A stretch of DNA of 53,504 bases from JAGQUL01 sp038212015 (GTDB taxonomy: Bacteria > Actinomycetota > Thermoleophilia > Gaiellales > SKUG01). The translations under genes and the position numbers were made by a program. The stretch covers positions 1 to 53,504 of the forward strand of contig JBBQUY010000014.1 in the NCBI GenBank assembly GCA_038212015.1. The letters are read 5' to 3'. The notes under the pieces are model-generated. The model was given only the letters and a program-made list of their open reading frames with translations. It was not told where the DNA came from and made no database searches. Shown here piece by piece: positions 15,417-23,748 of the stretch. Position 1 is the stretch's first letter. Each line of letters opens with the position of its first letter.

Positions 15417-17491
15417 CACCTGCGTATCGGGCCACGTGGTGGCCGCGTTGCAGCGCCGGGCAGCGGGATCGTGCCGAGCTCACGGGAGTAGTCGACGTGC
15501 TGCACCTGCACGCGAAGCGGTCCGGCCTTCGGCGAGATCGGCAGCTTCACGCGGCCGTCCGCGTCGGTGACGGCGATCCACTCTCCCCCGGCGCCATCGG
15601 TGACGGTGACCGTCGCACCCGGGATCGCCGGCTGCGCCCCGGTCGCGTCGGCGTCGTCGTTGACGACGCTGATCGACAGTTCACCAGTCGTTCCGACGGC
15701 CGGAACGGCGCCTTCGACCTTCCAGTCGACGCTGCGCACGTAGACGAACCGCGTGCTCTCCTTCGTGCGCGCACCGTCGGCAGCGGCACGGTCGAGCGCC
15801 TCAAACCACCCGCCGACCTTCGAGACATCGGTGTCCTGTGTGCCCATGCCGTGGTCGGACGTCACCACGACGGTCGTCGAGTCCGCAATGCCGCGTTTTT
15901 CGAGCGTGTCGAGCATGCGCCCGATCTGGCGGTCGACCTGCTGGAGCGCGAGGCGAGCCTCGGGGTGGTGCGGTCCGAGCATGTGCCCGCGGTTGTCGAC
16001 GAGCGTCAGTTCGACCACGCCCAGCTTCGGGGCGTTGTCCTTCGCGAAGAATGTCTCCGCGATCGCGAGCCCGGCGCCGTCCATCCTGGAGTTGGACTTC
16101 CACTCCTTGCTGGTCTTCACCAGTTCCTGGTTGATCGCGGAGCGGCCACGAAGCATGTTCACCGCGATCGACGCGACGTTGCCCAGGAGCGCCGGCAGCC
16201 CCTTGAGATCGAGCACGCTGATGTCGGCACCGCGCCCCGACGGCTGGTTGATCGCCATCGTTCGCGCGCCCGGGAAGCTGCGTTCAACGGCTTCGTAGAG
16301 CGTCTCGACCTTCGGATTCATGAACCTGCCGGTCTTGAGCGAGTTCTTGAAGCCGCCGTCGGTGATGAGTTGCTCGCGTTGGGTGGTGCGGTCCCACCAG
16401 GAGTTGTTGAGCAGCCCGTTGTGGCCCGGCGATGCGCCCGTGACGAGGGTGTTGTGGTTCGCCCACGTCACCGTCGGATACTGGGCGAGCGCGCCGTTGC
16501 GGAAGATCGTGCCGGCCGCCATCACGCGAGCGATGTTGGGGAGCGTGCCCTTGCCGATTTCCTCGAGCAGTGCGGTCTGGCTCACCCCGTCGACCGTGAA
16601 GATGAGTGCTCGCTGGGCGGCGCCGTACAGCGTTCCGCCCATGCGGGCATCCGCGATCGCGCCGGTGATGGAGCGTCCGTCCTGCCACTTGAGCAGCTGG
16701 GTGCGGCGCACGCCCGTGGCATTGGTACCCACGATCGGCTTCACGCCCAGCATGTCGGCGACCGTCGGCGCGAGATCCTCGTGGCGCACGAGGTCGTCGG
16801 CGACCGCCCCACGGGCAATGCCGGGTCCGGAGATGATGAGCGGCGAGCGCGACTGCGGCATGTCGGGGATGCCGTGCGAGCCGGCACCCGGATGGTTGGG
16901 GTCGCCACCCGGAGTCGGGATGTACACGAATTCCGGTGCGCGATCGTGGTCCCACAGCTGGGCGATGCGCCCGAGCATGTCCGGATAGGAGTTGCGTTCC
17001 TTCGGTACGAACTTGCCGTAGCCGCCCGCGGCGGCTGTCTCCTCCTCGATCGTGCGCAGGACGGTGCCGTCGACGTTCGGGATCGGGTTGTCGCCCGCCT
17101 GCGACACGACGACATAGCGGATCTCGCCGTCGGGGGTCGCCCAGCGCTCCCAGCGCACCACACCGGTGCGCGAGCGCAGCTCATACGTCTTCGACTCACG
17201 ATCGTAGAACGCGAACATGTCGACGCCATTCGCCTCGAACAGGCGTTTCATCGCCTGTTCGGCGTGGGGTCGTTCCTTCGCCGAGATGCCCTGTTCGCCC
17301 GGCTCGACCGGCTCGAGTCGACGCGATCCCGGGGGCAGCTGCGCGTGCGTGTAGCCGAAGCTGGCGGAGGTTCGCGCCGGTGGATTCGATGGATGAAACG
17401 GCGCGCCCACGCTCACGCCCGGCAGGCTCGCTGCGCGTGGCAGCGAGCGCCGTCGGCGGCGTAGGGCACCTGTGGCGGACGTGGACTCCAT
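15416..17491 (-). CDS. Alkaline phosphatase-superfamily phosphodiesterase, motifs in permuted order
   Basis: 691 residues from ATG 17491; the frame is open to 17809 and the true start is uncertain. The nucleotide pyrophosphatase/phosphodiesterase motifs are present: metal Asp in LIFTVDGV (D301), nucleophile in YPTVTWANHNT (probably T342), VDNRGHMLGPHHPE (D499, H503) and SDHGMG (D546, H547). The last metal His motif, normally near the C-terminal end of the fold, appears instead at H206 (GAGSHGIPD), with the neighbouring LIISGPGI and DLAPTVADMLGV also before the first strand. After SDHGMG there is a beta-rich tail (residues 600-690). Likely a metal-dependent phosphoesterase; location unclear because no signal peptide is visible. 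Confidence 0.75.
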   Translation of the reverse strand: MESTSATGALRRRRRSLPRAASLPGVSVGAPFHPSNPPARTSASFGYTHAQLPPGSRRLEPVEPGEQGISAKERPHAEQAMKRLFEANGVDMFAFYDRESKTYELRSRTGVVRWERWATPDGEIRYVVVSQAGDNPIPNVDGTVLRTIEEETAAAGGYGKFVPKERNSYPDMLGRIAQLWDHDRAPEFVYIPTPGGDPNHPGAGSHGIPDMPQSRSPLIISGPGIARGAVADDLVRHEDLAPTVADMLGVKPIVGTNATGVRRTQLLKWQDGRSITGAIADARMGGTLYGAAQRALIFTVDGVSQTALLEEIGKGTLPNIARVMAAGTIFRNGALAQYPTVTWANHNTLVTGASPGHNGLLNNSWWDRTTQREQLITDGGFKNSLKTGRFMNPKVETLYEAVERSFPGARTMAINQPSGRGADISVLDLKGLPALLGNVASIAVNMLRGRSAINQELVKTSKEWKSNSRMDGAGLAIAETFFAKDNAPKLGVVELTLVDNRGHMLGPHHPEARLALQQVDRQIGRMLDTLEKRGIADSTTVVVTSDHGMGTQDTDVSKVGGWFEALDRAAADGARTKESTRFVYVRSVDWKVEGAVPAVGTTGELSISVVNDDADATGAQPAIPGATVTVTDGAGGEWIAVTDADGRVKLPISPKAGPLRVQVQHVDYSRELGTIPLPGAATRPPRGPIRR

Positions 17492-17791
17492 CGTTCGAGA
17501 TATCGCTTCACGACGGGACCGAAGCGGTGCTCGAGCGGTGACTGCGGCCGCTCCGGCCATGGCGTTGGCCGTTTGTGAGCGCGAAATGAGGCGCAGGTTC
17601 GGAAGCCATGAGGGGTCGATGGTCGGTGGAGGGAGCGAGACGGACGTCTGCATGTCTGTCACGTTGCTCGGACCGACAGCGGTCCGGGTCGTCGAACTGC
17701 CGATGACTCTCCTGCATTGACCCCGGATGCGCCCCTGGCCGCTGCACATGACGCCCACCATGCGTCGCTGCTCGGCGAAAGGACCGACCAC

Positions 17792-18058
17792 ATGAAGACC
17801 ATCACGCATGAGGAGCTCTCACACGGGCTCCGAACACCCCTCACGAGCGTGCTCGGCTACGCCGGCACGCTGCTCGAACAGTGGGACGACCTCGATGAGG
17901 CCGCTCGCGTCGAATTCATTCGCATCGTCTATGGCGAAGCGCTCCGCATGGCTCACTCGGTCGAGCAGCTGGATCGTCAGCTGTATCACGAATTTGCAGT
18001 GAAGAACGCACGCTCGGGCGCGTTCAAGGGGCTCCACGGGCTGGCCGATGCGTCGTAG
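17792..18058 (+). CDS. Stand-alone histidine kinase phosphoacceptor (HisKA/DHp) domain protein
   Basis: 88 residues only. ELSHGLRTPLTSVLGYAGTL is an excellent H-box with the phosphoacceptor His at about residue 9, and the following helix (AARVEFIRIVYGEALRMAHS) matches the second DHp helix. There is no ATPase domain and none follows in any frame, since the next gene starts 2 nt later. AAAGGA lies 9 nt before the ATG. It could be a phosphotransfer partner or a dominant dimerisation partner of another kinase, or simply a remnant. It is in an apparent operon with the CHAP protein. Confidence 0.7.
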   Translation: MKTITHEELSHGLRTPLTSVLGYAGTLLEQWDDLDEAARVEFIRIVYGEALRMAHSVEQLDRQLYHEFAVKNARSGAFKGLHGLADAS

Positions 18059-18060
18059 CG

Positions 18061-18819
18061 ATGGGTTACGAATCCGCATTGCAGCGCGTAGGCGAGCTGC
18101 GTGCGCTGACCGGTGAGGCTCCCGTAGGGACCACCGCAGGCGCCGCAGCTGCGCCTGATGGTGCCTTCCAGTCGCAGCTCGCCCAGCAGCAGGCAATGCT
18201 GTCGATGGCTGGCGGTTCGGGTAATCCGACTGCGGCTGCAGCATCGCCGCTCGCCGAGTACGGCGTACCGCTGCTGAGCGTCGCCGATCAATATCGAATG
18301 CTCGGCATTCCCGTGCCGACCGCCGGCATGCCGGGCTTCCCGCCCGTTGGCGGTGGCGCGGTCGGGCAGCGGATGGTGCAGCTCGCACAACGTGAGATCG
18401 GCGTGTCGGAGACGAGCGGCAACAACGAGTCGCCGCGCATCAAGCAGTACCGCACGGCGACGGCCGGCGCGGAAAACACGCCCGGTCCATGGTGTGCGTA
18501 CTTCGTCAGCTGGCTGGCCAGGGAAGCCGGTGCGCCGATCGGAGCTGGCGGCAACGGCACCGGCTACGTGCCGACGCTCGAGGCGTGGGGCAAGCAGGAG
18601 AACCGCTTCGTCGAGCACGGCAAGGGCCTGCCGTCGCCGGGCGACATCGTCATCTTCGACTGGGGCAGCCGCGGAACCGCCGACCACACGGGCATCGTCG
18701 AGCGCGTCGAACCCGACGGCACGGTCCATACGATCGAAGGCAACGCTTCCGACACTGTGATGCGTCGCGACTACGCGGCATCGACCAACGACATCGTGGG
18801 CTTCATCCGAGTGGGATGA
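18061..18819 (+). CDS. CHAP-domain cysteine peptidase/amidase
   Basis: 252 residues. The C-terminal 150 form a CHAP domain: catalytic Cys145 in GPWCAYFVSWLAREAG, PSPGDIVIFDW, and His209 in ADHTGIVERV, the usual Cys-His pair that cuts peptidoglycan peptides. There is no signal peptide. The N-terminus (ALQRVGELRALTG ... AFQSQLAQQQAML) resembles the leader of flagellar rod-associated muralytic enzymes (helix followed by an F-x-x-x-L motif), which are exported by the flagellar system; this resemblance is my inference. It begins 2 nt after the HisKA gene. Confidence 0.78.
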   Translation: MGYESALQRVGELRALTGEAPVGTTAGAAAAPDGAFQSQLAQQQAMLSMAGGSGNPTAAAASPLAEYGVPLLSVADQYRMLGIPVPTAGMPGFPPVGGGAVGQRMVQLAQREIGVSETSGNNESPRIKQYRTATAGAENTPGPWCAYFVSWLAREAGAPIGAGGNGTGYVPTLEAWGKQENRFVEHGKGLPSPGDIVIFDWGSRGTADHTGIVERVEPDGTVHTIEGNASDTVMRRDYAASTNDIVGFIRVG

Positions 18820-18873
18820 GGGTGATGCATGCTGCGGCGTGAGCGACCGAGCGCTGCCGGGTAGCAGGGCTGC

Positions 18874-19467
18874 ATGGCGCAGCTTCTCGTGGAGAACGAC
18901 ATCTACCAGCCTGGTCGCTGGACCCTGCGCAGCGACAACCCGAGCGTGCTCGCGGCGATCCCCGACGCGCTCGTGCAGGTTCTGGAACTCGGCGGTGAAG
19001 CGCTCGGCGCGTGGGCGCTGCACCCGGACGAGCAGCAGGGCCTTCGCGATGCTGCCTACCACGACGAACTCGGCGAGATCGGCGTGGGTCCGCTCGTCGA
19101 GGTGCGCGAGCTCGTGCGTCCGTGGCAGCAGAACGTCGTCTGGGTGGACCGCTATCACCTGCTCGTGGCGGCGGCACAGCCGACCCTCGGTTCGCGCCTG
19201 CTGGGGCTCTACGTCGGCTCCAAGGGTCGGATCGTGCTGAGCGTGTACCACCCCTCCGTCGCCGGCATCGTCCATGGCGAGCTCGACGGCATGCCGAACG
19301 AGAACGGGCGCGAGTGGGACCGGCAGCAGCACGTCGACAACGCCCGCTTCGTGCTTCGCTACGACCCCGACCAGCCCGGCGCCGTCCAGCTGCGCTGCGC
19401 CCAGCCGATGGCGATGGGCGTGCAGGACGCGATCGTGCGCCTGCAGCAGATGGTCGCGGGCTGGTAG
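18874..19467 (+). CDS. Hypothetical protein
   Basis: 197 residues with no family I recognise. It has alternating strands and helices and is soluble, with no membrane segments and Trp-rich patches (PWQQNVVWVDRYHLL). The last third (LRYDPDQPGAVQLRCAQPMA) is beta-like. It is the third plus-strand gene after the HisKA and CHAP genes, 54 nt behind the latter, and ends 6 nt before the convergent guaB end. The spacing suggests it belongs to the same transcript. Confidence 0.65.
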   Translation: MAQLLVENDIYQPGRWTLRSDNPSVLAAIPDALVQVLELGGEALGAWALHPDEQQGLRDAAYHDELGEIGVGPLVEVRELVRPWQQNVVWVDRYHLLVAAAQPTLGSRLLGLYVGSKGRIVLSVYHPSVAGIVHGELDGMPNENGREWDRQQHVDNARFVLRYDPDQPGAVQLRCAQPMAMGVQDAIVRLQQMVAGW

Positions 19468-19473
19468 TCGGGG

Positions 19474-20958
19474 TCAGACCTCGACGTCGTGGGGACGGCT
19501 CTCGACCTGGCCGGCCGGGGTGATGCGAACGAAGCGGGCGCGCTCGTGGAACTGCTCGAGCGACTTTGAGTTGGAGTAGCTCATCGCGCTGCGCAGGCCA
19601 CCGGCGAGCTCGTTGAGCACGTCGTGCGTCTCGCCGCGATACGGCACGACGGCCTCGACGCCTTCGGCGACGACCTTGCCGAACTCGCCCGCGTCGCTTT
19701 CACGTCCGAGCAGCCAGCGCCGCTCCATGCGGGTGCTGTTGGACTCGGCGCTCGAATCCATGTCGGTGCGCTTCTTCATCGCGCCGCCGCTCGCCATGCC
19801 GCGATGGACCTTCACGGTGCGACCGTCGCGCTTGAGCAGCGTTCCGGGGCTCTCGGACGTTCCGGCGAGCATGTTGCCGACCATGATCGACTCCGCGCCC
19901 GCGGCGATAGCTTTGGACATGTCAGCCGGCATGCGGATGCCGCCGTCCGCGCACATCGGAATGCCCGCGTCGTGGCACGCCACCGCGCACTCCATTATCG
20001 CGGTCAGCTGCGGCACGCCGACACCGGCGACCAGGCGCGTGGTGCAGACCGAGCCCGGTCCCACGCCGACCTTGATGCCGTGCGCGCCTGCTTCGATCAG
20101 GTCGCGCGCGCCCTCGGGCGTGGCGACGTTGCCGGCGATGATCTCGATGTCGACCGTGCGCCGCAGCTCGCTCGTCGCCGCGATCGCGTGCTCGGCATGG
20201 CCGTGTGCGATGTCGAGGCAGAGCACGTCGGCGCCCGCCTCCGCAACCGCACGGGCACGGTCGAGGTAGTCGCCGCGTACGCCGATCGCCGCGCCCACGC
20301 GCAGGCGGCCGCGCGCATCCTTGGTCGCGAGCGGATACAGGTCGAGGTGCGCGATGTCGCGCATCGTGATGAGGCCTGCGAGCTTGCCGGCGTCGTCGAC
20401 GAGCGGGAGCTTCTCGACGCGGCGACTCGCCATCATCTCGCGCGCCTGCTCGAGCGACGTCTCGCGCGTGCCGACCGTGAGCTGGTCGCGCGGCGTCATC
20501 GACTCGCGCACCGCGCCCTCAAGTCCGCTTGCGACGAGGTCGCGGCGCGTGATGAGCCCGAGCAGCTGCAGGTCGGCGTCGACGACGGGAAGGCCGTTGA
20601 CGCCACGCGCGGCGAGCTCGTCGAGCATGCGGCGCACGGGCTCGTCGGGACCGATCGTGTACGGGTTGTCGATGACGTGGCTCTCGGCGCGCTTGACCTT
20701 GCGTACCTGTTCGGCCTGCTCCTCGATCGTCAGGAATCGGTGGACGATGCCGATCCCGCCCGCCTGGGCCATCGCGATCGCCATGCGCCACTCGGTGACG
20801 GTGTCCATGTTGGCGGCCACGATCGGCACCGCCAGAGTGATGTTCGGCGTCAGGCGACCGGTCGTGTCGACGTCGCTGCGGCTCGCCACGTCGGAGCGCT
20901 GCGGGACGAGCAGTACGTCGTCGAAGGTGAGGGCGGTCGGAAGGTCTGCATGGCGCAT
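19474..20958 (-). CDS. guaB: Inosine-5'-monophosphate dehydrogenase
   Basis: 494 residues, typical length. It converts IMP to XMP with NAD+, the committed step of GMP synthesis. Barrel start LTFDDVLLVPQRSDV, two CBS domains at about 95-205, active-site Cys305 in GPGSVCTTR, the ADGGIR phosphate-binding motif, and the mobile flap with MERRWLLG-type sequence are all present. ATG at 20958 follows AAAGG; the same frame stays open for another 500 codons upstream, antisense to the next gene, which is not coding. Regulation is probably by a housekeeping promoter overlapping the divergent one at 21021. Confidence 0.95.
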   Translation of the reverse strand: MRHADLPTALTFDDVLLVPQRSDVASRSDVDTTGRLTPNITLAVPIVAANMDTVTEWRMAIAMAQAGGIGIVHRFLTIEEQAEQVRKVKRAESHVIDNPYTIGPDEPVRRMLDELAARGVNGLPVVDADLQLLGLITRRDLVASGLEGAVRESMTPRDQLTVGTRETSLEQAREMMASRRVEKLPLVDDAGKLAGLITMRDIAHLDLYPLATKDARGRLRVGAAIGVRGDYLDRARAVAEAGADVLCLDIAHGHAEHAIAATSELRRTVDIEIIAGNVATPEGARDLIEAGAHGIKVGVGPGSVCTTRLVAGVGVPQLTAIMECAVACHDAGIPMCADGGIRMPADMSKAIAAGAESIMVGNMLAGTSESPGTLLKRDGRTVKVHRGMASGGAMKKRTDMDSSAESNSTRMERRWLLGRESDAGEFGKVVAEGVEAVVPYRGETHDVLNELAGGLRSAMSYSNSKSLEQFHERARFVRITPAGQVESRPHDVEV

Positions 20959-21020
20959 GGCGGTTGGTGCCTTTCTCGGCGTCGTTCCAGCCGCCAATGG
21001 TATCGCGTGACGGGTCCCCG

Positions 21021-21049
21021 TTGACGCACTCGACGTCTGGACGCACATT
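21021..21049 (+). promoter_or_regulatory. Candidate housekeeping promoter for the gene at 21148
   Basis: TTGACG (21021-21026) and CACATT (21044-21049) with a 17-nt spacer lie in the 189-nt gap between guaB and the divergent gene. Confidence 0.45.
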
Positions 21050-21147
21050 TGAGCCATCGCCGCCGGGTCCCTCCCCACAGGGATCCACCGTTCTACGCAG
21101 GTCGTGAGGGTCGGCACGCGTGGGCATCGCCAGAAGAGAGAGCCGCC

Positions 21148-22581
21148 ATGGGTCTGTTCGACTCCATCAAGGACGCCGCGAGTTCCGTTGCCGACAAGGT
21201 CGGAGACGGAATCGACAAGGCCAAGAAGACCGTGTCTTCCATCACGAAGAAGGTGGAGGAAGCACCGGCCGCGATCGCGAAGGGCGCCGGCCAGGCACTC
21301 GAAGGTGCCAAGGAGCTCGGCAGGAACTTCGTCAAGGATCCCGTCGGCACGATCGCGTCGGGCGCCAAGCAGGCTGTGGAAGGCGCCAGGCACATCGGCC
21401 GAAAGGTCGTCGCAGGCGCGAAGGTCGCCGGTGAGTGGGCCTGGAAGCACAAGGGCGAGATCGGATTCTGGGTCGGAACGACCGCCCTCATGCTCGCGGT
21501 ACCCGTCAGCGGCGGTGCGTCCGGGGCGCTCGCCGGCGGGATGATGGCCGCTCGTGGTGCTGCGATCGCCGCGAAGGTCGCCCAAGCGGGCCGCGTCGGC
21601 GCGACGGCCGTGAAGGTCGCGAAGACGGCAGCCACAGCGGTGCAGGCCACAAAGGGTGCGGCCGGTGCCACGAAGGCAGGAGCCACGCTGGCACGCACGG
21701 GTGAGGCGATCCATGCAGGTCGTGTCGCACTCGGTGGTACCAAGGCGGGCAAGGCGATGATGGCTGCGCAGAAGCCGGTCGGACATGTCGCGAGCGCGGC
21801 ATTCGGCATGCACTTTGCGGATACGGCCAACAAATACCGCCAAGGCAAGGCATCCAACAAGGATATGGCGCTCGCCACCCTCGGCATGGCACCGATCGGC
21901 CTCGCCGGCTTCAAGGGCATCGCCAAGGCGAAGGCCGCACTGGCGAACAAGCGCGCGGCGAACGTCGTGACGAAGAGCATCGACATCGTGGCGAGCAAGA
22001 CCGCCGTTGCCGGACAGGAGGCCGGTCGCGTCGCGCTCGGAGCGCCACGCGTGCAGGCACCGCAGACTGCCGGCGCAGCTGCTGCAGCACGCGACGATGC
22101 GGCTGCCGCCCTGGACAAGGCGCTGACCGTGCGACGACAGGCGGCCGTGACCAGCCGAGCAGCGAATGCCGACGACGCGGTGTCGGCCACCACGCTCCGC
22201 GACGATCTCCAGGGCGTCGCCGATCGTGCACGTCTCGCCCGCGAGCACGCGGACGACGCCGTCGGGCTCGCCCCCGAGGCGAGCCTCACCAGAACGGCAC
22301 AGAACGCACGAGCCGAGCTCGACGATGCTGCCGACATCGCGCTGCAGACCAGGCACGACATCTCGCGACTTGCCTCCAAGCAGCAGCGAGCGGACAAGGT
22401 TGCCGACACGACCGGGGTGGTCGAGGAGCACGTCGCGAATGCGGGCCTGCATGCCTACACGGTCAACAACGGCATCAACGCCGCAGCCGAGGGAAACCGT
22501 GAGGGCTTCACGACGACCGACGGCAGCCTGCTACGCAATCTCGGCTGGATCGTGCTCGGACGGACCCAGCGAGCTGCGTGA
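21148..22581 (+). CDS. Hypothetical Ala/Lys-rich protein with central hydrophobic region
   Basis: 477 residues, no recognised family. Residues 1-100 are amphipathic Lys/Ala helix with AKKTVSSITKKVEEA-like repeats, reminiscent of LEA or apolipoprotein-like helices. Residues 104-140 are hydrophobic and Gly/Ala-rich (GFWVGTTALMLAVPVSGGASG), probably membrane-associated; 140-300 are further Ala/Gly/Lys helices; the rest is helical with many Arg/Ala/Asp. The ATG follows a purine-rich AGAAGAGAGAG. A pre-toxin or membrane-active role is conceivable but there is no toxin domain. Composition resembles the two large proteins at 44-50 kb. Confidence 0.7.
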   Translation: MGLFDSIKDAASSVADKVGDGIDKAKKTVSSITKKVEEAPAAIAKGAGQALEGAKELGRNFVKDPVGTIASGAKQAVEGARHIGRKVVAGAKVAGEWAWKHKGEIGFWVGTTALMLAVPVSGGASGALAGGMMAARGAAIAAKVAQAGRVGATAVKVAKTAATAVQATKGAAGATKAGATLARTGEAIHAGRVALGGTKAGKAMMAAQKPVGHVASAAFGMHFADTANKYRQGKASNKDMALATLGMAPIGLAGFKGIAKAKAALANKRAANVVTKSIDIVASKTAVAGQEAGRVALGAPRVQAPQTAGAAAAARDDAAAALDKALTVRRQAAVTSRAANADDAVSATTLRDDLQGVADRARLAREHADDAVGLAPEASLTRTAQNARAELDDAADIALQTRHDISRLASKQQRADKVADTTGVVEEHVANAGLHAYTVNNGINAAAEGNREGFTTTDGSLLRNLGWIVLGRTQRAA

Positions 22582-22601
22582 TCGTCCGATACGATGGTCG
22601 C

Positions 22602-22974
<373 letters not shown>

Positions 22975-23004
22975 ACGTCTCACACCCGCGCGATGCGGTA
23001 CCGG

Positions 23005-23730
23005 TCAGCTGCGAAGCGCGTCGAATCGCTTGTCGTCGAGGTACTCGCGTGCGATCTGGTCGATCACGTCGAGCACGGCGTCGGAACGGAACGTCGCGTC
23101 GTCACGCGCCGATCGCGGCATGAAGTCCGCGTTGAGCGCATACAGGTGACGCAGCGCCAGTCGGACGAGTTCCTGCACTTCACGCTGACGTGCGGGCGTG
23201 TCGGTCGCGAAGGCGACGACGGCGCGTAGCGCCACGGGCAGCTGGGAATCGTCACGACGAGTTGCGTGCAGCACGTGCTGGACCTGTTCGAGCACGCCGA
23301 GCGCCTCGGCCGGATTCGTGCTGCCGGCCATGTTGCCGTGGAGTGCGAGCAGCATGCTCCGGCACGCAAGACGGATCTGGTCGTCCTTGAGCCCCTCGGC
23401 GTGTCGCTTGAGCGCGTTGCGGCTCGATCGGACTGCGATCTCGAGCGGCTGCTGCTGATTGGCCGCGCCGCCGCGCCCGCCAGGTGCGCCACCGGGTCCA
23501 CGCCGAGGTCCGCCTGAGCCGCCGGGACCGCCGGGTCCACGTCGCTGGCCGCCACCGCCAGGGCGACCCCCGCCGGATCCGCCGGATCGACCGCCGCCCC
23601 CCGCTCCGCCGCCGGAACCGCCACGTCGGCGTCCGCCGCCGCCACCGCCGCCCTGGCCGCCACCACCTGCGCCACCGCTGCCGCCTTGGCCGCCGCCCTG
23701 TCCGCCGCCTCGCTGTCCGCCTCCGCTCAT
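23005..23730 (-). CDS. Hypothetical protein with Gly/Arg-rich N-terminus and helical C-terminal domain
   Basis: 241 residues. The first 85 are almost only Gly, Arg, Pro, Ser and Gln (RGG-like low complexity, similar to RNA-binding disordered tails). Residues 90-241 are a compact helical domain (LKDDQIRLACRSMLLALHGN, EVQELVRLALRHLYALNADF) without a known signature. The gene lies immediately 3' of rnpB on the opposite strand, 30 nt away. An RNA-related role is an attractive guess given the RGG-like part, but nothing proves it. Confidence 0.65.
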   Translation of the reverse strand: MSGGGQRGGGQGGGQGGSGGAGGGGQGGGGGGGRRRGGSGGGAGGGGRSGGSGGGRPGGGGQRRGPGGPGGSGGPRRGPGGAPGGRGGAANQQQPLEIAVRSSRNALKRHAEGLKDDQIRLACRSMLLALHGNMAGSTNPAEALGVLEQVQHVLHATRRDDSQLPVALRAVVAFATDTPARQREVQELVRLALRHLYALNADFMPRSARDDATFRSDAVLDVIDQIAREYLDDKRFDALRS

Positions 23731-23748
23731 GTGCGGATCATCGCAGGC

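Noticed and set aside
15404..17464. 686-codon plus-strand frame over the phosphodiesterase
   Set aside because: Composition is Arg/Val/His-rich without domains, while the minus strand has all catalytic motifs.
19624..21024. Long plus-strand frame antisense to guaB and upstream extension of the guaB frame to 22452
   Set aside because: GuaB has its natural start at 20958; the extension overlaps the unrelated gene at 21148 and rnpB is nearby.
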